From Artemisia argyi (taxonomy: Eukaryota > Streptophyta > Magnoliopsida > Asterales > Asteraceae), in the NCBI GenBank assembly GCA_030686995.1, contig CM060698.1:141999106-142063105 (forward strand): a stretch of DNA of 64,000 bases, in the 5' to 3' direction. Position numbers and translations under genes: made by a program. Below the pieces are notes generated by a model, which ran no database searches, was not told the DNA's origin, and was given only the letters and a program-made list of their open reading frames with translations. Below are positions 46,153 to 57,065 of this stretch, piece after piece. Position 1 is the first letter of the stretch; each line of letters begins with the position of its first letter.

Positions 46153-46494
46153 ATGTCTCGCTGTCTTGATCTCGTGGTTGCCTGCAACTCGTTTGTCATA
46201 TTGGAAATGATGCTAACCTATTACCGGCGAGAGGTTGAGGAGGACATTCATCATGCACAAGAGTTGATAAGTAGGTGCCAAAAGCTGTCTGATATGCTCT
46301 GCCTTAGGGGGGACCTGATTTTGGAGCTCCAAAACATAAGGGGCTCGAGAACTGCAAGGGCCAATGTGAACAAGCTTAGGAGGATTCTGTCAGCTGATAT
46401 GAGAAAGATGAGGGGGTTGATGAGGATGCTTAGGCAAACAAACGACATCATTGTTTCCAAGATTGAGTTTGCTGTGAGGCAAACTTACATGTGA
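46153..46494 (+). CDS. Hypothetical 113-aa protein inside the Mutator-like element
   Basis: ATG in good context (AAAAATGTC) and TGA stop. I do not recognise a family. The sequence looks like real protein: mostly helical, with an N-terminal hydrophobic stretch (LDLVVACNSFVILEMMLTYY). Charged heptad-like helices follow (REVEEDIHHAQELISRCQKL; ANVNKLRRILSADMRKMRGL). It lies 196 bases inside the left TIR and reads toward the AT-hook gene. Possibly a transposon accessory or a captured plant gene. It is single-exon and unbroken, and its GC content is higher than that of the DNA around it. Confidence 0.5.
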   Translation: MSRCLDLVVACNSFVILEMMLTYYRREVEEDIHHAQELISRCQKLSDMLCLRGDLILELQNIRGSRTARANVNKLRRILSADMRKMRGLMRMLRQTNDIIVSKIEFAVRQTYM

Positions 46495-47289
46495 AGGGGT
46501 TGGGTGCTGGATGCTGGGGGTGGGTTGTTTTGTTGTGTTTTGTTGTGTATGATGAATGTAGGTCGTAGGTGGTTGGGCACTTGTGGAGTTGTGGTTTCTT
46601 TTGTTCATTTTAGTGCCACTGTCGTAGTGTCGTAAGCTAGGTAGATATTGTAGGTGATGATGTAGGTAGGGGTTGTGGGTTCCCATAAGGTTGTAAATGT
46701 ATCCTTATGGTTTATGAATGGAAGGGGTCGTTTGATCCCGTTTGTCTTGATATACATTGTTCAATTCGTATCACAAACACATTCACAAACATGAAACTGA
46801 CATAATTGAAACCATAATATAATACACAAACACATACGTTTAAATGCTACTAATCGAAGCAAATAACAGAACCACAAAACAAACAGAAACATATTATGCA
46901 AATAACAGAACCCCATATGAAATACTTCAATTTACATAATATTGTTCGGCATGTACCAAAAAAGTTTAACCCATCACAATGCCTGCCCACACCCTTTGGT
47001 GTATTCGAAACAGAGGTAGAATAGTTCAAGTTACATTAGTCAAATTACATTACTAAATACAACCAAAGTAAAGTGTTTTAGTTTCTACACATTACATATT
47101 CCCAATAGATGGACCCATATGTCAATCTTCAAACCTTCTACTAGATGAATATTCAAATCTTCTACTGGATGAACCAACATGTGATCAACAACACCTGCAC
47201 AGTCAATATATGCAATGAAATGAGGTTACTATAATAGGCAATGCAATGTGTCCAAAATATTTGCTAAACAGTTTATTAGACTCACCTAG

Positions 47290-49174
47290 TCAAAATAACA
47301 CCACATTATTACCCATTGATCTTGGTGCCCGTAGACCCAGTACGCAATTAGTTATTCTTGGTCTCAAAATACCACCACCCTTTGCTCCCACATTCACTGA
47401 ACCAACACCTGGTGGGTTCTTAATAGAACCACCGTCTCTAATGACTATACCAGCCATTTTGTTCCTGTTAACAACATCAGCCTCATCAACCTCATCAACC
47501 ATCTTTCCTTTTTCCTTATCCACAGACCTCTTCACCCTCTTTTTATGCTTCCCGAATTCTGGTTGTGAAGCATCAACATCATCCACTTTCCTATAAGTTT
47601 TTGAAGTGCTAGTCCTAAAAGGAGTTGAAGTAATAGAGCACCGGGAGCTGGCATCTTCTTCTACCCACCCGACAACCTCCCCACCATCACCCTCTGCATC
47701 AATGTTGTTTAAATAGTAGGGAGATATCACATGTTTTGTGTGAGCAACAAACAAGTTTACAAAACCGGCACAACAACCTAGCTCAATCATTGTATGCACA
47801 TAATTGTCTGTGTGAATCAGCTTCAAACCTTCTTCTAATGATTTACCAGGCACACAAAAGAACACAGCCCATTTTTCTCCTCTAATGCGTGAAAACATGT
47901 CATCCAGACCTAGGAAAAAGATATGTCTATCACAGACAAAGCCACACATTATAGAAACACTCCCTTGTACATACCTTAATGGACCAAATTCAAAGACTCC
48001 ATTATTGTGCATGCGGAACAGAACTTCACCCCCATAACCAAGTAAATCTGCCACAATTTTAAATTCAAACTGTCAAGACATACCAGCACCTACGAAACTA
48101 ATGGTATACATGCTAAAGTCAATGCAGAAGTAGTAAATGAAACAATTATGCAGGCTCAAGTGAAGCAGAGCAATGCAGTGTTGTATATCTCACCACATAG
48201 TTGTAGTTTAGTTAATAGTTGTAGTTTAGTTAATAAGTTAATGTGGTGATATAGAAACCAATCTATTTTGTTCCTGATACACTCAAGATACACAATGTGA
48301 AGACTTACTTACAACCAATGTGAAGACTTACTTATAACCAATGTGAACACGCACTACTTTCGTAATGCAAAACACTCTCTATAGCAGTACTTTAGTAATG
48401 CCAAACACTCTCACTTATGATATTCCAACACCCTACTTAATGCAAATACTCTGTTTATACTAAACCTAGGTAAGGGGATGCATATAAAAGTCTATCAAAC
48501 ATATCATAGCATCCTACGTAAACAAATTTAAAATGGCACATAAATGAAGTATACTACATTAACATACCAAGGTCCGTATGCTCTTCCTTCACCTTCCTCT
48601 TCTTGCCAGCCTCCTTTTTCTTGCCACTCCCAACAGGCCTTCCCCTCTTCCTTTTTTCTGTAACTGTACTCGGATTAGGACTCATCTCTTTCTTTTTCTT
48701 GCCACTCCCAACAGGCCTTCCCCTCTTCCTTTTTTCTGTTACTGTAGTCGGAATAGGACTCCCCTCCGTCTTCTTCTTGCCACTCCCAACCGGCTTTCCA
48801 TTCTTTCTTTTTTCTGTGACTGTAGTCGGAATAGGACTCCCCTCCGTCTTCTTCTTGCCACTCCCAACCGGCCTTCCCCTCTTCCTTTTTTTTTCTCTGC
48901 AACTACCTCATTGGAGCAACCGCTAGCACCCACATTTGGTTTGTTGAAGGTTCTATTCCACATCCATTGAAGAATTTCTTCAATCATCTCCTTCCCTATG
49001 TTTGTATACGAACCATACTTGGCAATAACTTTATCACCAAATTCATCCAAAACATCCTCAAAGACTTCATCATTTAATAAAACCATGCCCCACGACATTT
49101 CGGATGATTCGTTCCCCCCCCCCCCCCCCCATCAACAAGCACTTTCCCTTTTCATTCTTATCATTATTCGCCAT
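47290..49174 (-). CDS. AT-hook/PB1-like domain protein of the Mutator-like element, two exons, likely frameshifted
   Basis: Exon 1 is 49174-48568: MANNDKNEKGKCLLM, a 17-base G run, then EVFEDVLDEFGDKVIAKYGS. It then has four 26-residue repeats whose meaningful frame reads KRKRGRPVGSGKKK, with the AT-hook core RGRP; one unit has lost it (NGKPVG). Donor CCTTG|GTATGT. The intron is 48567-48048, with acceptor GGCAG. Exon 2 is 48047-47290: DLLGYGGEVLFRM, then FEFGPLRYVQGSV and PGKSLEEGLKLIHTDNYVHT. These fit the PB1-like domain common at the N-terminus of plant Mutator-type transposases. A basic tail follows and ends at a stop at 47290. Splicing joins the frames exactly. Two homopolymer shifts (G run 49114-49130, A run 48886-48894) break exon 1; they may be assembly errors. 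Confidence 0.55.
48600..48934 (-). repeat. 78 bp in-frame minisatellite encoding AT-hook units
   Basis: GCCACTCCCAAC recurs at 48623, 48701, 48779 and 48857, a strict 78-base period, so each copy adds 26 residues without a frameshift. Confidence 0.9.
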
Positions 49175-49350
49175 AGTTGGGTTTAGTTGTTGCGATTTGA
49201 TTTTTATTTTTATGTTAGGGTTTGACAGATTATCTACACAATCGTTGGTTGGTTTTGAGGATTTGTTGTACTCTGAAAAAGCACACAGCTTTAAATACAT
49301 AGTTTACTTTGTTTGCAAAAATAGTCCCCCAAAAGTTGGCGGGAGTTAAG

Positions 49351-49537
49351 TATGAACAGTGAAATGACGATACTACCCTCAACTACGTGGCACTTAACGG
49401 GAAAATTAATGGAAAAGGCCTCTCAGTGGCGATTTTACGAAAATGTGAAACGTTGGTGTCTTTTTTGTGCTACTTTTTGTCTCGGTCCCGTTTTTGCAAA
49501 TTCGTGAAACGTTAAGGACCATTTTTGCAATTTACCC
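49351..49537 (-). repeat. Right terminal inverted repeat of the Mutator-like element
   Basis: Mirror of 45771-45956, from TATGAACAGTG to GCAATTTACCC. It lies about 177 bases upstream of the AT-hook gene's ATG and may hold its promoter. Confidence 0.9.
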
Positions 49538-49803
49538 TAAAAACTACTCTAAAGCGGAAAAACATGTGTTTATTTAGTGAATTTTAAAAACTACTTTATA
49601 CAGTAGTAGATTTGGATTTATATTTTGTTGTATGGGTGTGTTTATTTTTTGGTTTTTGTTTGATCTATAATACTGTATATATTTTTGCCTTAAAAAAAAT
49701 ACTGTGTAAAATATCAATAAGTTGAAAAATATTTGGCCCAGCATATATGTTATTACTGTATCTTATGCTACAAATTCGGCCAGCTTATCAAAATGGTTAA
49801 CAG

Positions 49804-50212
49804 TGGGTGTTCATCGTTTTGGTTATCGGGTTATTTGGTTTGTTCGGTTTGATTATAAAAAATTTCCAAGTCAAATCGAAAATCAAGCTGAACCGAATTC
49901 AAATTTGATTCAATCGAATCGAAAATCGAACCCTTATAACCGAAAATCGAATCGAATAACTCGAATTACATGATTTTAATTATTTTTTCATTTAATTATA
50001 TATATTTTTAACACAATTTTTTTTTCAACCTTAAATAATGTTATATTTATATTAACAAAGAGTTTTAGTAATATTTTTTTCATATAAATACATAGAAAAA
50101 ATATATAATTATATGAATCTGGTTTTCGGTTTTCATTGCCAAAACCATATCCAAACCAATAACTGAATATTTAGTTCGGTTCGGTTCGATTTTGATCAAT
50201 TCGGTTTGATTC

Positions 50213-50262
<50 letters not shown>

Positions 50263-50315
50263 TTCGGTTTTGATTTTCGGTTACTTTGGATATTACCCGA
50301 TCCGTGAACACCCTA
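49804..50315. mobile_element. hAT-type MITE, 512 bp
   Basis: Ends TGGGTGTTCA and, from the right, TAGGGTGTTCA (one base missing on the left). Target duplication GTTAACAG/GTCAACAG (49796-49803, 50316-50323), 7 of 8 identical. The inside is rich in GGTTCGGTT/AATCGAA and holds a T run at about 50215-50255. Confidence 0.75.
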
Positions 50316-50323
50316 GTCAACAG

Positions 50324-50552
50324 TCAAAGAGGTTTCAAGTTTTCAACTACATGTAAATCTTGTTTCCAACTCCCAAAGTTGGTACACACAATTTGAAAAC
50401 TAACTGAATAAGAAATGAGACGAAGTTAGGAACTTAGAACTCATGGATTGCATGAATAATACGTATAGAAACATGTCAATAGGTTTGAAACATTATTATT
50501 TTCAGACTTGTGTATTTAAATTTAAAATTTTAATATATTGATGATAATGTTG

Positions 50553-50591
<39 letters not shown>

Positions 50592-51149
50592 AGCTGCTCA
50601 TTGTAACGCACAACGTTGTTTATGTACAAAACCTGTGTATTAGCTAAACCAAACCATGTACCAAATCCCATGTGTCATGTTAATGAGCTATTAAATAAGT
50701 AATGTCATGTTATGGCCTTATGGCAAATGACTTTTTATTCAGATTGCTCATTTGAGTTATTTTGTGTCTACAGCATAACAATAATTTGTTTTTGGTTAGT
50801 CTAAAAATACATGCATTATTCACTTATGTAATATTCATTTAAAGAAATTAGACGAGTACACGTGCATAGCAATGATATTTATAGCGCTAGATAGTTGCAG
50901 TAATAAAAAAAAAAAAAAAAAAAAAGTTTATGAATGATAAACGTAAAATAATAAATGTTTAAGAATTTGGGGATTAAACACTATTTAAATTGAATGAAAA
51001 TAATATGTGTTATGGGTTATAAACAAAAATAATAATAAAAGTTTATGGTTTTTGTATATAATTTTCTTAATTTTTTCACTTTCAAGAATATTAGGTTTTT
51101 CCTTTATATATAGTATATAGATCATTTACATAATATTTATTTGTGAGAG

Positions 51150-51191
<42 letters not shown>

Positions 51192-51839
51192 CTTCTTATG
51201 GTTCGATGTTAATTGGTTTTATTAATTAAGATGAATGGGTGATAAAGAAAAACATATGATGCAAAACCATGACTTTACGATATATCTTTATCATAAAGTT
51301 GGGGTTTGAATTCAATATTCTAATTACGATCTATCATAAGCATCTAATTAGTAATTATAAATCAATAATAATAATAAAAAATATGTGTCATATAATTCAT
51401 TTTGAGACCAACAAAAATATAATTTCTCAAAAAGTTATGTAACAAGAATATATTATTAGGAAAATCCAAAAGGTAGTTTAAAGGCTGAGTTTTGAGATTT
51501 TTTGGTGTACGTCGAAGTTCAAACATAATAAACAACAATTTTAATATTAGCTTTAGGTTGATTATAATTTACTAACGGAAACAGTCTTGTTGAGATACGA
51601 GGGACTAAATGAGAGTATTTTTTTGAGCTAGGTCTCGAGTTTGATGTTAACTCTCTCCAGTATGTAAGAAACAACTAATTGTTGCCAATAACAGGAGAAG
51701 AGTCGCATCATGTATTAAATGGACATTAGGTTTAAGTTGTTTATTTTTATTTATTTATTTATTTATTTATTATTTTTTTTAAAGATAGACAAAAGGTTTT
51801 GCTAATCATATCCGTATGAATTTAGAGGAAAATTCAATT
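50324..51839. other. Intergenic; poly-A tracts
   Basis: A runs at about 50554-50589, 50908-50926 and 51151-51189. AT-rich, no gene or clear element borders. Confidence 0.45.
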
Positions 51840-52929
51840 GCATATCTTTATTTTGGTGCATACCAAGGGACAAATCCCCATCATCTATCTAATTTAATCT
51901 AATGGTGGGGATTAACTTAAGATTTAATATGAAAACCTAAGTATTTTTTTTTTTCTTCTTTTCTTTGTTTTTCTATTTTTTTTTTCTATTTAACGTTTTT
52001 TTTCCCTTTTTTTTCTATTTTTTTGTAATCACTTTATTTTCACTTTTTTTTTTTTTTTTTTTTTTTTTTCGCTTTCATACGTTTTTGCCTTTTTTTTTTT
52101 TACGTATTTACCCGTTTTCATCCGTTTTCATACTTTTTGTCTGTTTTCATACATTTTTATCTATTTTCGCCCGTTTTCATATGTTTTCTTACGTTTTCTC
52201 TCGTTCTCGTCTGTTTTCTTACATTTTCATCCGGTTTCATACGTTTTCGTTCGTTTTAATATGTTTTTATCCATATTTTTTCGTTTTCGTCCATTTTTCA
52301 TACGTTTTCGTCTGTTTTCAGACATGCTTTTACGCTTTAATACGTTTTTGTCTGTTTTCATACATATTCATCCGTTTTCTTGCGTTTTCTTACACTATCG
52401 TCCGCTTTCATCCGTTTTCTTACGTTTTAGTTCATTTTCATACGTTTTCGTCCGTTTTCATTTGTTTTCATTCATTTTCGTCCATTTTTCATACATTTTT
52501 GTCGTTTTTCATATGTGTTTTTACGCTTTCATATGTTTTCATCCATTTTCATTCATTTTCGTCCGTTTTAAATGCTTATGGCCGTTTTCAGACATTTTCA
52601 TACATTTCTAAATATCATAAGAGATATTATGTGATATTCAGAATATCACAAGTGATTTTTTGAATATCACATGTGATATTCTTTGATTTTCTGAATATCA
52701 CAAGTGATATTTTGAGTACCACGAATATCACAAGTGATTTTCTGAATATCATAAGTGATTTTCAACTAATGTTTTGTAACATAAAAATTACAAGTGATAT
52801 TCAAAAAACTATAAGTGATAGATATTCAGAAAATCACAAGTGATAGTGATTTTCAGAATATCATAAGTGATATTCTGAATATCAATTGTGATATTCAAAA
52901 ACGTAAGAAAATAGATGAAAACATAAGAA

Positions 52930-53690
52930 AATCACAAGTAATTGATTGTGTCAAAATCAATTATATAATATAGTAGTATAGTGTCGAAGAGATCCGCAAG
53001 AAATACGGATCACCCGAGTCGTATCCGTACGAAGGTGAATGGAATCAAAGAATATTGATTCGTACAAACCGTGTAGTGAAAAGTGATTAAAGTGAAAAAT
53101 GTGATCAAGTAATTCAAATTATGACAAATAAACTCGAATTATGCAAGATGTACAAGCTAGGTATGCACTAAAGTTAAAATTCTAAAAACGGAAATGCAAA
53201 CGCGAATATTTAAAACGTAACGTACAAATTAAAACGTAACTTTTAACGAAAAATTATCCTACAAATGTAAAATTATTTTCTAAAAATCTTAAAATAATAA
53301 AAAGAATTTTCAAAAAAAGAAAAATTTGTTTTTTTACTTTTCTTTTATTTTCTATGAATTTATTAATGAATTTGTATTTTTAAATGAATTAAAAATAAAG
53401 GAAAATAGAAAATAAAAAGGAAAAATGTAAAATAATTTTTGAAAAATCTAAAATATTATAAAAGAATTTCCTAAAATATTTTTGGATGTTTTATGGCTTT
53501 TTCTGAATTTTTATTGATTTTTGTTTTTTAAAAAGTATTTAAAAATGATTAAAATCAAAGAAAAATTAAGAAAAATATCAAATCAACTCAGAAAAATCTG
53601 AAAAATTAACAAAAAATCAAAAATAATAAAATAAACTTGGAGAAAAATTTTGAAACAAAAATAAGCAGAAAAAGTGCTTATTCCAATTTT
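52930..53690. other. AT-rich segment interrupting the FB2 core
   Basis: No repeats of the FB type and no coding region. It contains GTGTCGAAGAGATCCGCAAG, GGATCACCCGAGTCGTATCC and many AAAATTTT-like runs. It looks like an insertion, but I cannot find terminal repeats or a target duplication. Confidence 0.4.
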
Positions 53691-54044
53691 CTTACGTTTT
53701 TCATACGTTTTTGAATATCACAATTGATATTCAGAGTATCACTTGTGATTTTCTGAATATCACTTATGATATTCTGAATATCACTTGTAATTTTCTGAAT
53801 ATCTATCACTTGTGGTTTCTGAATATCACTTGTGATTTTAATGTTACAAAACATTAGTTGAAAATAATTTTTGATATTCAGAATATCAATTGTGATTTTC
53901 AGAATATCACTTGTGATATTCTGAATAGCACATAATATCACTTATGATATTCAGAATATCATTTGTGGTACTCAGAATATTACTTGTGATATTGAGAAAA
54001 TCAAAGAATATCATGGAATATCACTTGTGATATTATGAATTTCA

Positions 54045-55440
54045 CAGAATATCTCTTATGATATTCAGAAATGTATGCAAATGTCTGAAAACGACCAAAA
54101 GCATTTAAAAACAGACGAAAATGAATGAAACGAATGAAAACGTATGAAAGCGTAAAAACACATATTAAAAAGGACAAAATTGTATGAAAAATGGAAGAAA
54201 ACGAAAGAAAACGGATGAAAAAGGACGAAAACGTATGAAAATGAACGAAAACATAAGAAAACGGACGAAAGTGTAAGAAAACGGATGAAAACGCAAGGAA
54301 ATGGATGAAAGCGTAAGAAAACGGATGAAACCGTCCGAAAATGGATGAATATGTATGAAAGTGGACAAAAATGTATGAAAACGTAAATGTACGTCTGAAA
54401 ACGGACGAAAACGTATGAAAAATGGACGAAAACGATAAAAAAATAGATGAAATCGTATTAAAACGTATTAAAACAAACAAAAACGGACAAAAATGTATGA
54501 AAACGTAAGAAAATGGATGAATATCACTTGTGATTTTCTTATGTTTCAATCCACTTATTATGTTTTTGAATATCACAATTGATATTCAGAGTATCACTCG
54601 TGATTTTCTGAATGTCACTTGTGATTTTCTGAATATCTATCACTTGTGGTTTTCTGAATATCACTTGTGATTTTCATGTTACAAAACATTAGTTGAAAAT
54701 CACTTGTGATATTCAGAAAATCACTTGTGATATTCGTGATACTCAGAATATCACTTGTGATATTCTGAAAATCAAAGAATATCACATTTGATATTCAAAA
54801 AATCACTTGTGATATTCTGAATATCACAGAATATTTCTTATGATATTCATAAACATATGCAAAATGTCTGAAAACGGCCAAAAGTATTTAAAAACGGACG
54901 AAAATGAATGAAAAAGGATGAAAACGTATGAAAGCGTAAAAATACATATGAAAAACGACAAAAATGTATGAAAAATGGATGAAAACAAAAGAAAACGGAC
55001 GAAAACGTATGAAAATGAACGAAAACGTAAGAAAACGGACAAAAACGGACAATAGTGTAAGAAAACGGATAAAAACGCAAGAAAACAGACGAATATGTAT
55101 GAAAACGGACAAAAACTTATGAAAGCCTAAAAGCACGTCAGAAAACGGACGAAAGCGTATGAAAAAAATGGACGAAAACGAAAGAAAATTGATGAAAACA
55201 TATTAAAACGAACGAAAACGGACGAAAACGTATGAAAACATAAGAAAACAGACGAGAACGGGCGAAAATGAACGAAAACGTATGAAAACAGACAAAAACG
55301 TATGAAAACGGGAGAAAACGTAAGAAAACGGGCGAAAACGTATGAAAACGGGCGAAAACGGACAAAAACGTAAGAAACAGCATAAAACGTATGAAAATGG
55401 ATGAAATGGGCGAATACGTAAAAAAACAGGCGAAAACGTA
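54045..55440 (-). repeat. Duplicated right half of FB2, offset about 783 bp
   Basis: TGTCTGAAAACG at 54082 recurs at 54865 with the same succession of diverged units (AAAAGCATTTAAAAAC versus AAAAGTATTTAAAAAC, then GAATGAAA...AAAGCGTAAAAA). The shared order of variants shows a segmental duplication of core plus arm, not independent slippage. Confidence 0.8.
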
Positions 55441-55931
55441 TGAAAACGAAAAAAAAGAAAAAACAAGTGAAAAAAAAGTAAATTATTAAAAAAAAAAAAA
55501 AAGTGAATTAGAAAAAAAAAACGTGAAAAATAAAGTGATTACAAAAAAAAGAAAAAAAAAAGAAAAAAGAAAACGTTAAATAGAAAAAGATAGACAAAAA
55601 AAGGAAAGAAAAGAAAAAGCAAAAAAAAAAAAAAAAAAGAATAATAAGAAAAAGAAAAAGACAAAGAAAAAGGGGAAAAAACATAGACTTAGGTTTATAT
55701 ATTAAATATTATGTTAATCCTCCTATTTAGATCAAAATAGATGGATGGTTGGGATTTATCCCTTGTTATGCATCAAAATAAGGGTGTGCAAAATAAAGTG
55801 ACTCTATGAATTTATGGTTTACAATTCTATTTTTAATAAATCTTACATTTAATGAGAACTAAATATTCGTTGTTTAGTGTCACTTTATATGTTTTAAATG
55901 ATAATAATGTATAATTATCGAATATATGAGT

Positions 55932-56155
55932 TTAAATATTGATTTTATAAAGGGAATATATTAGCTACAATTTATTGTAGCTAATTGACTATAATTTTAA
56001 GTTATTAAATGTGGGTCCTTGATTATTTTTGTGGGTCCTGATTCTTTTCTGTGGGTCCCTGATTCATTGCTAGTGTAATTTTTGTGAAGGATTGTAGCCA
56101 ATTGGCTACAAAAATTGTAGTCAAGATATCCCCTTTTATAAATATAAAATATAAC
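55932..56155. mobile_element. MITE-like inverted repeat, about 220 bp
   Basis: Left TTTATAAAGGGAATATATTA, GCTACAATTTATTGTAGC; right, read inversely, TTTATAAAAGGGGATATCTT, GACTACAATTTTTGTAGCC. Three GTGGGTCC(C)TGATT repeats lie in the middle. Class and target duplication not determined. Confidence 0.55.
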
Positions 56156-56182
56156 ATGTATGGCTTGATTAACAAACTTTAG

Positions 56183-56447
56183 GAATTGGAAACGAGTTGA
56201 GCCCGAGCTTGTCAGAGCTCGAGCGCTCAAGCTCACAATGTCTCAATGAAAATCAAAGATTCAACTCGAGCTCGATTCGTGATATATCTATTTTGAGCTC
56301 GTGGTATATCTAATGGAAGGGTGGAGCTAATTTCGGTACATAAAACAAACTTTTAGAATTTTAAACCTAAAATACAAGTTCATGTAGGCTCGAACTCGTT
56401 TAGATTAAGCTCGTTCAAGCTTTTTACAAACGACTCCTTTCCACTGA
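56183..56447. repeat. hAT-like fragment related to 31119-37061
   Basis: Starts TAGGAATTGGAAACGAG and is rich in GAGCTCGAGCTCG. It ends near CGACTCCTTTCC, where the next inverted-repeat element begins. No target duplication seen. Confidence 0.45.
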
Positions 56448-56448
56448 A

Positions 56449-56725
56449 TTGCAAGTTTCGTCCATGTTGTTTACCCAAAATTACACCCGTCGTCCCTATT
56501 CGATTTAACTTACACCATTGATACCTAATTTTTAAACTAATTGCACCGATGGTCACTTTTAAAAATTAAGGATCAACTGTGTAACAATCTATAGTTTTTT
56601 ACTACACGGATAGTCCCTTCTAAAACAGAGACTATCAGTTTAAAAAATAAGAATTATCTATACAATTAAAATCTAATAAGGACTAATAGTGTAATTCTAG
56701 GTAAACTTCAGGGACTAAACTGTAA
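56449..56725. mobile_element. Short Mutator-type MITE-like element
   Basis: The ends mirror each other: TTGCAAGTTTCGTCC...GTTTACC on the left and, from the right, TTACAGTTTAGTCCC...GTTTACC. Inner parts are also complementary (ATTACACC/TTACACTA; GTCCCT/GGACTA). No 9 bp duplication found. Confidence 0.5.
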
Positions 56726-56889
56726 TTGTTTAATTATTTTATTTCAACAAACAATTAGCAAAGCATGTGAAACACACCATATATTTATGAGGAAGGGAGG
56801 TGAGACATGAATAAATGAATGAGTGCTTCTTTTTACAAGACACATTTCCAAAGCAAAAAGATTCATAACTTTACTTTCAACATATCTGA

Positions 56890-57065
56890 TCCTCTTCTTG
56901 TAAGTCTTATCTTTCTTCTCTTTTTCACTCACTCAATCAATATCAATATATTATATATTGTATAAGATTCTTGCTTTCTTTCTTGTATATGTGTGTTTAT
57001 TAACTTTTTATTCATTCATTCACAGAAAGATTATCAAACAGACAGAAAGACCCCTTTTTTACAAG
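56890..57065 (+). other. Possible 5' UTR exon of the RING-CH gene
   Basis: A pyrimidine-rich leader with a donor TACAAG|GTACTA at 57065/57066. The first coding exon starts with an acceptor TTATTCAG at 58784-58791. A leader intron of about 1.7 kb would explain both. Start point not determined; 57066-58791 shows no other gene. Confidence 0.4.

Larger units (their letters stand above)
45771..49537. mobile_element. Mutator-like element with long TIRs carrying genes, 3767 bp
   Basis: Perfect 9 bp target duplication TAAAAACTA (45762-45770, 49538-49546). Terminal inverted repeats are about 186 bp, beginning GGGTAAATTGCAAAAATGGT at both ends. The interior carries a plus-strand 113-codon frame (46153-46494) and a minus-strand two-exon gene (49174-47290) that converges on it. 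No transposase (MULE domain or SWIM finger) is visible, so it must depend on another element. Size, long TIRs and 9 bp duplication are standard for Mutator-like elements; the gene content is what is unusual. Confidence 0.88.
51840..55800. mobile_element. Foldback element FB2 with tandem-repeat arms
   Basis: The outer inverted repeat: left CTTTATTTTGGTGCATACC then AAGGGACAAATCCCCATCAT (51848-51886). Right, read inversely, CCTTATTTTGATGCATAAC then AAGGGATAAATCCCAACCAT (55793-55755). The left arm is 20 bp units at about 52070-52620; the core of GAATATCAC/GTGATATTC palindromes is at 52620-52930 and 53700-54060. The right arm is complementary units at 54060-54520, then another core (54530-54850) and another right arm (54860-55440). 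The outer repeats match FB1 (31965-35185), so both are one family. Target duplication not found. A 750 bp unrelated segment interrupts the core. Confidence 0.75.
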
